Source: CAYZJD01 sp964478455 (GTDB lineage Bacteria; Acidobacteriota; Terriglobia; Bryobacterales; Bryobacteraceae). From it: 45,397 nt of DNA. The stretch covers positions 1-45,397 of the forward strand of contig CAYZJD010000002.1 of the NCBI GenBank assembly GCA_964478455.1, written 5' to 3'. The first letter of the stretch is position 1. Each line of letters opens with the position of its first letter. A program made the position numbers and the translations under genes. Shown here piece after piece: positions 16,171 to 23,748 of this stretch. Below the pieces are notes generated by a model. It ran no database searches, was not told the origin of the DNA, and saw only the letters and a list, made by a program, of their open reading frames with translations.

Positions 16171-16280
16171 CCCGATGTGGTAAGATGCCAGTGCCCCGAG
16201 GCGAAGGGGACCAGCAAGGAACAACTCTAGGGTCGAACCTGAGTGACGCGGCAAAGGGCCCCCTCGCGGGGCCCTTTCCC
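16171..16280 (+). ncRNA. Candidate structured small RNA or 3'UTR element
   Basis: Three successive hairpins fill the stretch between the c-di-GMP gene and its convergent neighbour. The first is CCCC (16194-16197) with GGGG (16206-16209). The second is ACTC..AGGGT (16224-16233) with ACCTGAGT (16237-16244). The third is the strong terminator stem 16253-16277. There is no open frame in the stretch. I do not recognise an Rfam family; it lacks the conserved SRP-RNA helix-8 sequence. It could be an independent sRNA or simply a structured 3'UTR. Confidence 0.35.
16253..16277. terminator. Bidirectional terminator hairpin
   Basis: Stem AAAGGGCCCC (16253-16262) and GGGGCCCTTT (16268-16277), 10 perfect pairs, loop CTCGC. 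It sits between convergent genes ending at 16170 (+) and 16284 (-). The A/T ends of the stem give short U-tracts in both directions. Confidence 0.75.
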
Positions 16281-16283
16281 TTG

Positions 16284-17126
16284 TCACCTGGCTGCTTTCT
16301 TCCGCAGGAACTTCAAACCCTCGAAGGCGATCGTTTCCGGCGTGGGCGCCAGATCGCGCCAGATGCAGGCCGCGGCCGCGATCTCCTTGATGGTGAATCC
16401 GAAGCTCTCGATTACCAGCCACCCGTCGTAACCGACGTCGCCCAAGGCCTGGAAGATGCCGTCCCAGTCCACGTGGCCGCTGCCGGGCACGCCGCGGTCG
16501 TTCTCACATGTGTGGACGTGCTTGATGTGCTTGCCGGCAACGCGGATCGCCTCGCCCGCCGTCTTCTCCTCGATGTTTGCGTGGAAGGTGTCAAACAGGA
16601 TCCCCACCTTCGGATGCCCCACCTCCTCGCAAAGCCGCGCCGCGTCCGCCAGCGTGTTGAGAAAGTACGTCTCGAAACGGTTCAGCGGCTCCAGCGCCAG
16701 GGTCACGTCGCAAGCCGACAGCGTGTCGCTGAGCGACTGGAGAGCCTCCACCGCCCTTTTCCATTCCTCGGTCGTGCGCCGGCGGCCGGCGAGGTAGCCG
16801 ACCGGAGCATAAAAAGGCCCGGCGAAGATCCTGGCGCCGATTTCGGCGGCTGCGCGGACGCCCTCGCGCAAGAAGGCGAGCGCCTTGCGGCGCAGGTAGG
16901 CATCTTCACTCACCAGGCTCAAATCTCCCGTGAGCGCCGAGCACAAGGTGCACTCGAGCCCGTTCTCGCTGAGGCTCATGCAGACGTCGGCCGCGGGGAA
17001 GCCGTCGAATTGGAACGTCGCGATCTCGACGCCGTCGAATCCCGCTTCCTTAATCCGCGGCAGAATCGGCAAATGGGCGAGATCGAACCCGCCCGTCCAG
17101 ATGAGCGTATTGACGCCGTATTTCAT
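16284..17126 (-). CDS. Sugar epimerase/isomerase (D-tagatose/D-psicose 3-epimerase-like TIM barrel)
   Basis: A 280-residue AP-endonuclease-2-fold TIM barrel. It carries the metal-site residues typical of ketose 3-epimerases: LEPLNRFETYFLNT with the first Glu (about 146), FDTFHANIEE (Asp/His about 179-182), HVHTCENDRGVPGSGHVDW, and VIESF with the second Glu (240). It would act on ketohexoses or related sugars in the cytoplasm; hydroxypyruvate isomerase is an alternative. I chose the ATG at 17126 because it starts with the normal first strand MKYGVNTLIW and overlaps the upstream isomerase-like gene by 4 bp. That coupling suggests a joint job in sugar interconversion. Confidence 0.85.
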   Translation of the reverse strand: MKYGVNTLIWTGGFDLAHLPILPRIKEAGFDGVEIATFQFDGFPAADVCMSLSENGLECTLCSALTGDLSLVSEDAYLRRKALAFLREGVRAAAEIGARIFAGPFYAPVGYLAGRRRTTEEWKRAVEALQSLSDTLSACDVTLALEPLNRFETYFLNTLADAARLCEEVGHPKVGILFDTFHANIEEKTAGEAIRVAGKHIKHVHTCENDRGVPGSGHVDWDGIFQALGDVGYDGWLVIESFGFTIKEIAAAACIWRDLAPTPETIAFEGLKFLRKKAAR

Positions 17127-18334
17127 TGGATGAACCTCGCCGCGTCCGGATTGCCCGGACCGAAATGCTTCAGCATCACCAGGTCTTCGCTGTTGCTGCG
17201 GTTCGTTACCACCACGCCCGCGCGCGCCGCGCCGGCGGTGACGAACAGTTCGTCCTTGGTCATTTGCCCGTAGCGGATCAGCGTCGGCGTTTCCACCTCG
17301 AGCTTGCCCACGATACCCCAGCCTGCCACCACGATCAGCCCGTAGGCCGCCGCGTCCCTGATCCTCACCGTCCGGCCAGGCAACACCGTCAGTTCCTTGG
17401 CCGAGTAGTACGGGGTCGAGTAGACGATCCACTGCTCCGAGTAACCTTCGGCGCGCATCTCCTCTTCCGCCTTCACCGACTTCGGATGGAAAAGGCGGTG
17501 CTTGCCGAACTCGGGGTCGACGTTCGCCTCCCAGTCGAGCATGCCGATGATGTAGTCAAGGTCGTGGTGGCGCTCCCGCGGCACGTCCTTCACCAGCAGG
17601 TCCCACGGCACCAGCCGGCCCTCCACCATCGACTGGAACATTCCGAAAACGTCCGAATTCACCTGCGGCTCGTAGGTGACCAGCGAGCCCGGCGCGTGGA
17701 GGATGCCGGCATCGATCTGCCACCCGCTCCCCGGCTTCAGCTTGTACGCCTTCGAGTGATACAGAATGCCGTTATCCCCTTCGTTCCAGCGTTCCAGGCA
17801 GCGCCGGACGTCGTCTTTGGTGGTGCCCGGCTCCAGGCCCATGAACGTGTACGGGAAGTTGTTCTCCTTGAGGTTGTACTGCGGCGGGAAATAGTACGCT
17901 TCCGGCTTTCCCTTGCACCCGACCTTCCTGGCGTGCTCATCCATCTGGTGCATGTGATGCGGGATGGGCCCGAGGTTGTCGAAAAACTTGCACAGCAGGT
18001 TCCAGCCGCCCTGCTCGCGCATCACGTCGGCTCCGAGGAACGCGTCGCCGGCTGTCTCGATCGCTTCTTTCAGCAGCACACGCTTCCCATCGACGGCCAC
18101 ATAGCTCAGCCCTTCGTCTTCGGGCGTGCCGGGGCCGTTGTCGGCCCGCGTGGTCGAAGCGAACCACCTCTCGTCGATGCCGCCGCGGTGCGCGCCGAGC
18201 GCGTACAGGTCTCGGGGCTCGAGCTTCAGCCGGCCACCGGGCATCAGGAAAGAACGCGGCACCCAGCACGGGGCGAGCCGGACAATGCCGTCGCCGGCGG
18301 CGAGCGCCTCACGAATCAGGTCTGCCTGGGACAT
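17123..18334 (-). CDS. Cupin, mannose-6-phosphate isomerase-like protein
   Basis: A 403-residue cupin protein resembling class I mannose-6-phosphate isomerases. The metal site is visible in PHHMHQMDEHA; then come the active-site-like loop GSGWQIDAGILHAPGSLVTYEP and a C-terminal second cupin part (VLPGRTVRIRDAAAYGLIVV, GELFVTAG-like DELFVTAGAARAG). The second metal ligand series differs from ManA of E. coli, so another sugar or sugar phosphate is possible. It is coupled by a 4-bp overlap to the sugar epimerase gene downstream. It is divergent from the padR gene across 98 bp. Confidence 0.75.
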   Translation of the reverse strand: MSQADLIREALAAGDGIVRLAPCWVPRSFLMPGGRLKLEPRDLYALGAHRGGIDERWFASTTRADNGPGTPEDEGLSYVAVDGKRVLLKEAIETAGDAFLGADVMREQGGWNLLCKFFDNLGPIPHHMHQMDEHARKVGCKGKPEAYYFPPQYNLKENNFPYTFMGLEPGTTKDDVRRCLERWNEGDNGILYHSKAYKLKPGSGWQIDAGILHAPGSLVTYEPQVNSDVFGMFQSMVEGRLVPWDLLVKDVPRERHHDLDYIIGMLDWEANVDPEFGKHRLFHPKSVKAEEEMRAEGYSEQWIVYSTPYYSAKELTVLPGRTVRIRDAAAYGLIVVAGWGIVGKLEVETPTLIRYGQMTKDELFVTAGAARAGVVVTNRSNSEDLVMLKHFGPGNPDAARFIQ

Positions 18335-18419
18335 GCCCTATATTTACTTCTCCACACGGAGCGGCGCAACCGACCGGCCGGCGGAAAAAATGGGAACAAC
18401 CGGGCGCGGGGCCTCGTAG

Positions 18420-18430
18420 TACGTTACGTA
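18420..18430. promoter_or_regulatory. Palindromic site TACGTTACGTA before padR
   Basis: An 11-bp near-perfect palindrome ending 2 nt before the padR ATG at 18433, in the shared 98-bp intergenic region with the divergent isomerase-like gene. No Shine-Dalgarno sequence is present between it and the ATG. I infer an autoregulatory PadR operator; binding here would block both promoter and start region. Confidence 0.4.
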
Positions 18431-18432
18431 AT

Positions 18433-18975
18433 ATGTCGCTGCGTACTTCTACTTTTAGCTATGCGCTACTCGGCCTGATCGAGCAGCAGCCGCTTTCCGG
18501 ATACGACCTGCGGAAGCTGTTCTCAGCCACTCCTCTCGCCACCATGAGCGACTCCCCCGGAGCGATCTACCCGGCCTTGAAACGCCTGGAACGGAAGGGG
18601 CTGATCAGCGGCCGCATTGAAGGGGCTGGCCTCCGGCCGAGGCGCGTGTTTCGCCTTACCCCGCGCGGGCTGGCCGAATTGAAGAAGTGGCTCTTACAGC
18701 CCGTCACGCGAGACGATCTGGTCCACCGCACCGACGAACTCATCCTCCGCTTCGGGTTCACGAGCCGGGTCCTCGGCAAAGAGGGCGCGCTTGGCTTTCT
18801 CCACGGGCTGGAGCGGGAACTTGGGTTCTACATTCCGGAGCTGAAGCGTTTCCTTGGCGCGCAGCCGCGCATGCCCGCCTCCGGGCGGCTTGCCGTCGAG
18901 CTGGGCATCCAGTCGTACGCGCTGCTCCGGCGGTGGACGAAGCGCGCGGCGACGGCCGTCAAACAGGAATCCTAA
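18433..18975 (+). CDS. PadR-family transcriptional regulator
   Basis: A 180-residue winged-helix regulator. The N-terminal domain has the PadR pattern FSYALLGLIEQQPLSGYDLR, then SPGAIYPALKRLERKGLIS (recognition helix) and RRVFRLTPRGLAELKKWL (wing). The C-terminal helical Vir-like dimerisation domain runs to the end. The gene lacks an obvious Shine-Dalgarno sequence and may be translated from a very short leader. A membrane-protein gene with a strong AAGGAGG site follows after 11 bp, so the two form an operon and the regulator probably controls it. Confidence 0.9.
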   Translation: MSLRTSTFSYALLGLIEQQPLSGYDLRKLFSATPLATMSDSPGAIYPALKRLERKGLISGRIEGAGLRPRRVFRLTPRGLAELKKWLLQPVTRDDLVHRTDELILRFGFTSRVLGKEGALGFLHGLERELGFYIPELKRFLGAQPRMPASGRLAVELGIQSYALLRRWTKRAATAVKQES

Positions 18976-18986
18976 GGAGGTGTGTC

Positions 18987-19820
18987 ATGCGAATCCTTTC
19001 CTCAATCGGTCGCATTCTCCTCGGCTGGTTCGTCCTGTCTGTTGTTCAGATGATCGTCGGTGCGCTCATGTACCGCAACGTTTCGCCGGTTCCGGGCGTC
19101 ATGCCCTGGCTCCTGGCGACCAACCTGCTCGTTGTCGCCGTCCTGTATCTTGCCGCCATGCGGTCGCGCTGGAGGTTCCTGCCGCTTACTATGGCTCTGT
19201 TCGCCATCCCCTTCGCCATTGTCCTGGTCAACCTGGTGGAAGGCGTCTTCTTCCTGGGGAATGCGGGGATCGCCTGGCGGACAGAGCTGGCCAACAGCGC
19301 GCTCGTTTACCTCGTCTCCGCGCCTGTCTGGGCAATTCTGTTCCGGACGCCTGGTGCGCACAGCATCGAGGCGCAGCCCCTGGCGCCGGCTTCCGCGCGG
19401 GGCTGGGTCTGGCGACTGAGCGTCTCGGACGTCGCGTATTTGTTCCTGTACTTCACCGCAGGCATGTTCGCGTTACCGTTCATCCGGGAGTTCTATGCAA
19501 CGCAGACCGTGCCTTCCTTCGGCACAATCATCCCTTTGCAGCTTGCTTTGCGCGGGCCGGTCTTCATTGGAATCTGCCTGCTGCTCATGCGGATGCTGCG
19601 GCTGGAGCGCGGCCTGGGGGCGCTGGCCGTGGGGCTCGCGTTCACGGCTTTGAGCGGCGTGGCGCCGCTGCTGATCCCAAATCCTTATTTGCCCGATCCC
19701 GTGCGTTGGGTCCACTTCGTCGAAGTCGGGGCCTCGAACTTCCTGTTCGGCGCTTTCATCGGCTGGCTCTGGAACAAGGGAACCGCACCGGCCCGGGTTG
19801 TGGCACAACAGGCCGTGTGA
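18987..19820 (+). CDS. Hypothetical integral membrane protein
   Basis: A 277-residue protein with about eight hydrophobic segments (for example IGRILLGWFVLSVVQMIVGA, WLLATNLLVVAVLYLAA, FAIVLVNLVEGVFFL). No catalytic motif is visible and I do not recognise a family. It starts 7 nt after a perfect AAGGAGG and 11 bp after padR, so it is the likely PadR target. PadR-controlled membrane proteins in Acidobacteriota are often linked to drug or stress response, but that is only context. Confidence 0.75.
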   Translation: MRILSSIGRILLGWFVLSVVQMIVGALMYRNVSPVPGVMPWLLATNLLVVAVLYLAAMRSRWRFLPLTMALFAIPFAIVLVNLVEGVFFLGNAGIAWRTELANSALVYLVSAPVWAILFRTPGAHSIEAQPLAPASARGWVWRLSVSDVAYLFLYFTAGMFALPFIREFYATQTVPSFGTIIPLQLALRGPVFIGICLLLMRMLRLERGLGALAVGLAFTALSGVAPLLIPNPYLPDPVRWVHFVEVGASNFLFGAFIGWLWNKGTAPARVVAQQAV

Positions 19821-19841
19821 AGCCGGCGCTGGTTACCAGGC

Positions 19842-21371
19842 TCACGGGATGGCTGGCGAGGGTTTGATCACGAACAAGCGGTACCCGTAAGCAGGCAGTT
19901 CCACGGGAAGCGACGCGCGACGGGCGAGCGCCGCGCCGGTCCTAAATTCCACCAGGCCCGATGTGGAGACCCCACTGAGATCCACCTCCACGACTTGTGG
20001 CGTGGGTTGAAAGTTCATCGCCACCAGGATTCGCTCCGAATTGTCGGGAGCAGTGAGCAGAAACGCATAATGCTTGTCGTCAGCGCGGGTCGGGATTTGC
20101 CGGCGACGCGCCAACTGCCACAACGCCGGGTGTGCGCGTTTCACCTCGATCAGCCAGCGCACCTCGGGGTCCTCAAGCAACCCGTCGGGGCCGTAATGAA
20201 CGGCCACCAGGTGGCCGGTCGTAATCACCGCAGCCGCCGCCAATCTCCGCTTGTCCGGTTCCTTGAATCCGGCCCGCGCCTCCGGGGCAAAGTAGAGAGT
20301 CCCGCCTGCCTCGGCAACGCGGTCGCGGTAGTCGCGCAACGCCCGCTCGATGGGCCGCGGATCGCCTGTCTCGATGGCCCTGTGAATCACGTTGGAGCCT
20401 TTCTCCCACCAGATTCCCAGTCCATAGTTCTGCACTGAATTCCAGCCACCTTCCGTGATCCAGGGCACTGGATCTTCGTGGAACCCGCCGGCGCCCTCCG
20501 GTTGCGAGTAGGCGTTCCCGTAACTTGCGATGACGTCCGTGATGCGTCGCCGGCCCAGTTCCCACGTATAGTTCACGTACCAGTTGACGGCATCGATGAT
20601 CATTCCGTCGGTACCGGTCTCCATCCAGAACCGGACGATCTTCTCGGCCTCTTCCTGGAACTCGCGGGTGCCCCAGTTGTACTGCGGCAGGCGGACCCGG
20701 TTGCCCGCTCTGTCCGTGCCGCCCCACTTCGTCCAGTAATACCGGCCGGCGCGCTCGCTGAATTGCCAGAACTCGTGCTTCTTTGAGTCATAGAAGGTCC
20801 CCGGCTCGCCGCCGGGCAGGTGCGTCGGCCGGACCATGAAGTACATGTCCTTCCCCGCGGGGCCCGGTGGAGGCGCGCCGGCGCTGTCGCTCCACAGGTA
20901 GAACCTGGCTTCTTTGCTGTCCCTGCCCGTCTTCATGTCGTCGCAGGCCTTCAGGAAATCGTCGGCCTCGACGCTCGAATAGCCGAGGTTGTCGAACGTG
21001 ATGATGGGGAGACCCTTGTCGTGCGCCATTCGCACGAGCCTGCGAAAGTCATCCATCGTGCCGGCCTCCGGGTGAATGCGGTACCGGTGGATGGTGTCCA
21101 GCCCGCCGTAGCTCGTGCCGCCCTCCGCCGGGGCGAAGATCTCCAAAGCGTGGATCCCCTTTGCCTTCATCTCATCGAGAACGGCGGAGAGCCTGGCCGG
21201 ATCCCTGATCGGAAGGACGAACCGGTTCCTGGTTTCCTTCAACGAGACGCGACAAATGGATGGAGCCGTCTCCCACCAGCGCTTGGGCACGAGGTGACGG
21301 CCGCCGGGGTCAGATGCGCCGGCGAGAGCCAGCGTCGAAAAGAACAGCGCGAGGGCGGTGGTCCTGGACAT
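19842..21371 (-). CDS. Secreted GH13-like alpha-amylase family protein, paralogue A
   Basis: A 509-residue protein with a signal peptide (MSRTTALALFFSTLALAGAS) and a TIM barrel resembling GH13. FDNLGYSSVE occupies the place of region I, DGMIIDAVNWY that of region II with the nucleophile Asp, and WITEGGW may hold the acid/base Glu. A C-terminal beta domain follows (RILVAMNFQPTPQVVEVDL). Region II lacks the Arg found two residues before the Asp in canonical GH13 (GFRxD); here it is Ile. Its paralogue at 32550-34120 carries Leu there. The ATG is preceded by AAAGGAG. The promoter is bracketed by two LacI-type operators. Confidence 0.78.
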   Translation of the reverse strand: MSRTTALALFFSTLALAGASDPGGRHLVPKRWWETAPSICRVSLKETRNRFVLPIRDPARLSAVLDEMKAKGIHALEIFAPAEGGTSYGGLDTIHRYRIHPEAGTMDDFRRLVRMAHDKGLPIITFDNLGYSSVEADDFLKACDDMKTGRDSKEARFYLWSDSAGAPPPGPAGKDMYFMVRPTHLPGGEPGTFYDSKKHEFWQFSERAGRYYWTKWGGTDRAGNRVRLPQYNWGTREFQEEAEKIVRFWMETGTDGMIIDAVNWYVNYTWELGRRRITDVIASYGNAYSQPEGAGGFHEDPVPWITEGGWNSVQNYGLGIWWEKGSNVIHRAIETGDPRPIERALRDYRDRVAEAGGTLYFAPEARAGFKEPDKRRLAAAAVITTGHLVAVHYGPDGLLEDPEVRWLIEVKRAHPALWQLARRRQIPTRADDKHYAFLLTAPDNSERILVAMNFQPTPQVVEVDLSGVSTSGLVEFRTGAALARRASLPVELPAYGYRLFVIKPSPAIP

Positions 21372-21387
21372 GAGTACTCCTTTGCGT

Positions 21388-21399
21388 TGAATCGATTCA
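21388..21399. promoter_or_regulatory. LacI-type operator TGAATCGATTCA (site 1)
   Basis: A perfect 12-bp palindrome with the central CG typical of LacI-family operators. It lies between the predicted -10 (21405-21410, minus strand) and the GH13 start, near or just after the transcription start. The same sequence occurs at 21443-21454 and 37388-37399, with a one-base variant at 31553-31564. Confidence 0.75.
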
Positions 21400-21404
21400 T
21401 GACA

Positions 21405-21434
21405 TTCTTACCGAATCCGGCAGCTTCCAGTCAA
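21405..21434 (-). promoter_or_regulatory. Promoter of GH13 paralogue A
   Basis: Read on the minus strand: -35 TTGACT (21434-21429), 18-bp spacer, -10 TAAGAA (21410-21405). Operators flank it on both sides (21388-21399 and 21443-21454, centres 55 bp apart), which would allow blocking or looping. Confidence 0.5.
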
Positions 21435-21442
21435 CGGTGTTA

Positions 21443-21454
21443 TGAATCGATTCA
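21443..21454. promoter_or_regulatory. LacI-type operator TGAATCGATTCA (site 2)
   Basis: Identical to site 1 and 55 bp from it. It is upstream of the GH13 -35 box and also upstream of a TATATT -10-like hexamer (21480-21485) that could serve the divergent TPR/UnbV gene starting at 21509. Confidence 0.75.
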
Positions 21455-21508
21455 AGGCCAGGCTGTCCTCCGGCGCTGGTATATTGTCAGCAGACGTAGC
21501 CGCTGACC

Positions 21509-23707
21509 ATGGCGGGCATCAGGAACTTCGCCGCTTGTGCGCTCCTGGCATCTCTGGCCGGACTCAGCGGACAGAACCGCGATCCTGTCGCGCACGGTAT
21601 CGAGGCCTTCGAACGCAAAGACTATGCGCGGGCCGAGTCCGCCCTCCGCGAGGCCGTCTCCCAAAACCCGCGGAGTGCGCGCGCGCAGAAACTCCTGGGC
21701 ACTGTGTACGCCGCTCAGGAGAAGTTCAAGGAAGCGGAAGAACCGCTGCGCCGCGCCTGCGCGCTCGATCCACGCGAGGAACACGGGTGCTTCTATTTGG
21801 GTCGCGTCTCCTACCATCTGGGACGGTTCGAAGATTCAAGAAGAGCCTACGAGGCTGCCCTCCGCGCCACCCCCGGTTCTGATGCGGTAGAGCGCGGCCT
21901 GGCGCTCACACTCGAGGCGCTCGGACGGATCGAAGAAGCCGAACGCCGCTTCAGAACAGCGACTCGTGGGGGCAACCGCTTTGCATTCTCGGATTACGGC
22001 CTCTTCCTGTTCCGGCAGGGGCGGCTTCAGGAAAGCATCGAGTGGCTCCGCCGCGCCGGCGCCGAGCGCGACCTGTCCCGGGTCAAAGAAGTGCTGGCCG
22101 CCACGCCGGAAGAACCCGCCGCCAGGGACGTGGCCGGCATTCAGTTCAGAACGGTCGAGCTCCCGATGGTGGTGAAGAACTCCGCTTTCGGCAGAAAACA
22201 CCAGATCGAGACGATGATCTCGGGCGTGGCGGTCTTTGACTACAACAACGANNNNNNNNNNGACAACGACGGCTGGCTGGATATCTACGTGACCAATGGC
22301 GCCGCCATCCCTTCGCTACAGAAAGCGGACCCGTCCTTCGACAACCGGCTCTTCCGCAACAACCGCGACGGCACGTTCACCGACGTAACCGAACAAGCCG
22401 GCGCCGGTGGCAAGGGCTACTCGATGGGCGTGGCCGCTGCCGATTATGACGGCGACGGCTGGCAGGATCTGTTCGTCACCGGCGTGCGCGAGAACATCCT
22501 CTACCGAAATCGCGGCGACGGGACATTCGAGGATGTAACCGCGAAAGCAGGTCTGGCGGGCACGGGGCGCTGGTCGGTGGCGGCAGGGTGGTTCGATTAC
22601 GACCGCGACGGATTCCTGGACCTCTTCGTCGTGAACTACGTTGTCTGGGATCCGGCGACCGAGCCGTTCTGCGGCGATGAGCGGCCCGGGTATCGGGGTT
22701 ATTGCCATCCCCGCCACTACCAGCCCCTGCCCAACGAGCTGTACCGGAACCAGGGCGATGGCACGTTCCAGGACGTCTCGGCGACGACCGGAATCGGGGC
22801 GCGCGCGGGCAAAGGCATGGGGGTCGTCTTCGGCGACTATGACGTGGATGGTCGTCTGGATGTGTTCGTCGGCAACGACACCGAACCCAATTTTCTCTTC
22901 CGTAACCTCGGGGATGGCCGGTTTGAGGAGCAGGCGTTGCGCGCGGGAGTCGCTTACAACGGTGAGGGGAGGTCCTTCTCCTCGATGGGCGCCGACTTCC
23001 GCGATCTGGACAACGACGGCCTGGAAGACGTCTTCGTGACCGCGCTGTCCAACGAGGGCTTCACCTTCTTTCGCAACGTGGGGCGGGCCAAGTTCGTGGA
23101 TCTTTCCTATCCCAGCCTGATCGGCAGCGCGAGCCAGCCGCTGAGCGGTTGGAGCGCGGGCGCCGCCGATCTGAACAACGACGGATGGAAGGACCTCTTC
23201 AGCGCCAACGGCTTCCCGGGGGACAACGCCGAGCTGGCGATGGACGTCGAGTCCCGGCAGCCGAACGTCGTCTTTCTCAACCTCGGCGGCGGGAAGTTCC
23301 GGATGGCGGCGCTTCCGGGAAAAGCGCTGCATCGCGGCGCGGCCGTCGGGGACCTCAACCGCGACGGACGCCTGGATATCGTGGCCACGCGGCTGAACGA
23401 AAGCCCGATCGTACTGCTGAACATCACCGAAGCCGGCAACCGCTGGCTGCGCGTGAAATTGCGAGGGAGGAGGAGCAACCGGGATGGGCTCGGCGCCAGG
23501 GTGCGCGTTGTCACGAATGCCGGCTCTCAATGGAACCGTGTCACCACCTCGGTCGGTTATGCCGGCTCCAGTGAGCTGGTGGTCCATTTCGGGCTGGGCA
23601 AAGAACGCGCGGCCAGGGTCCTGGAGATCGAGTGGCCCTCCGGAACAACACAAAGGCTGGAGAACATCGAAGCCAACCAGCTTTTGGAGGTGAAGGAGCC
23701 GGACTGA
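21509..23707 (+). CDS. Secreted TPR / FG-GAP / ASPIC-UnbV protein, with small assembly gap
   Basis: A protein of about 730 residues exported by a signal peptide (MAGIRNFAACALLASLAGLSG). TPR repeats follow (about 28-185: AERKDYARAESALREAV-like units). Then comes an FG-GAP/VCBS beta-propeller with repeated calcium-loop motifs (YNNDGW, YDGDGWQDLFV, YDRDGFLDLFV, DLNRDGRLDIV), and a C-terminal ASPIC/UnbV domain (GLGARVRVVTNAGSQW, EIEWPSGTTQRLENI). Such proteins are abundant next to TonB receptors in Acidobacteriota and may bind glycans or other envelope partners. The 10-N gap at 22251-22260 falls in the first calcium loop; the flanks share ACAACGA, and merging them yields the expected AVFDYNNDGWLDIYVTNG, so nothing is missing. 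It is divergent from GH13 A, with two LacI operators between. Confidence 0.88.
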   Translation: MAGIRNFAACALLASLAGLSGQNRDPVAHGIEAFERKDYARAESALREAVSQNPRSARAQKLLGTVYAAQEKFKEAEEPLRRACALDPREEHGCFYLGRVSYHLGRFEDSRRAYEAALRATPGSDAVERGLALTLEALGRIEEAERRFRTATRGGNRFAFSDYGLFLFRQGRLQESIEWLRRAGAERDLSRVKEVLAATPEEPAARDVAGIQFRTVELPMVVKNSAFGRKHQIETMISGVAVFDYNNXXXXDNDGWLDIYVTNGAAIPSLQKADPSFDNRLFRNNRDGTFTDVTEQAGAGGKGYSMGVAAADYDGDGWQDLFVTGVRENILYRNRGDGTFEDVTAKAGLAGTGRWSVAAGWFDYDRDGFLDLFVVNYVVWDPATEPFCGDERPGYRGYCHPRHYQPLPNELYRNQGDGTFQDVSATTGIGARAGKGMGVVFGDYDVDGRLDVFVGNDTEPNFLFRNLGDGRFEEQALRAGVAYNGEGRSFSSMGADFRDLDNDGLEDVFVTALSNEGFTFFRNVGRAKFVDLSYPSLIGSASQPLSGWSAGAADLNNDGWKDLFSANGFPGDNAELAMDVESRQPNVVFLNLGGGKFRMAALPGKALHRGAAVGDLNRDGRLDIVATRLNESPIVLLNITEAGNRWLRVKLRGRRSNRDGLGARVRVVTNAGSQWNRVTTSVGYAGSSELVVHFGLGKERAARVLEIEWPSGTTQRLENIEANQLLEVKEPD
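22251..22260. other. Assembly gap (10 N) in the TPR/UnbV gene
   Basis: The flanks share 7 bp (ACAACGA). Collapsing them restores a standard FG-GAP calcium loop, so this is probably an unmerged overlap. Confidence 0.8.
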
Positions 23708-23723
23708 AGCCGGCGGCCCGCCT

Positions 23724-23748
23724 TTTCGGGTCGGGTTCAAGCCCGAAA
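23724..23748. terminator. Hairpin between convergent genes
   Basis: TTTCGGG (23724-23730) pairs with CCCGAAA (23742-23748). It lies between the end of the TPR/UnbV gene and, partly overlapping, the last codons of the GH32 gene. It is a possible bidirectional terminator. Confidence 0.45.

Noticed and set aside
16171..16280. Signal recognition particle RNA gene
   Set aside because: The conserved helix-8 stretch with GGAAGGAAGCAGC is absent; I kept it only as an unnamed structured RNA candidate.
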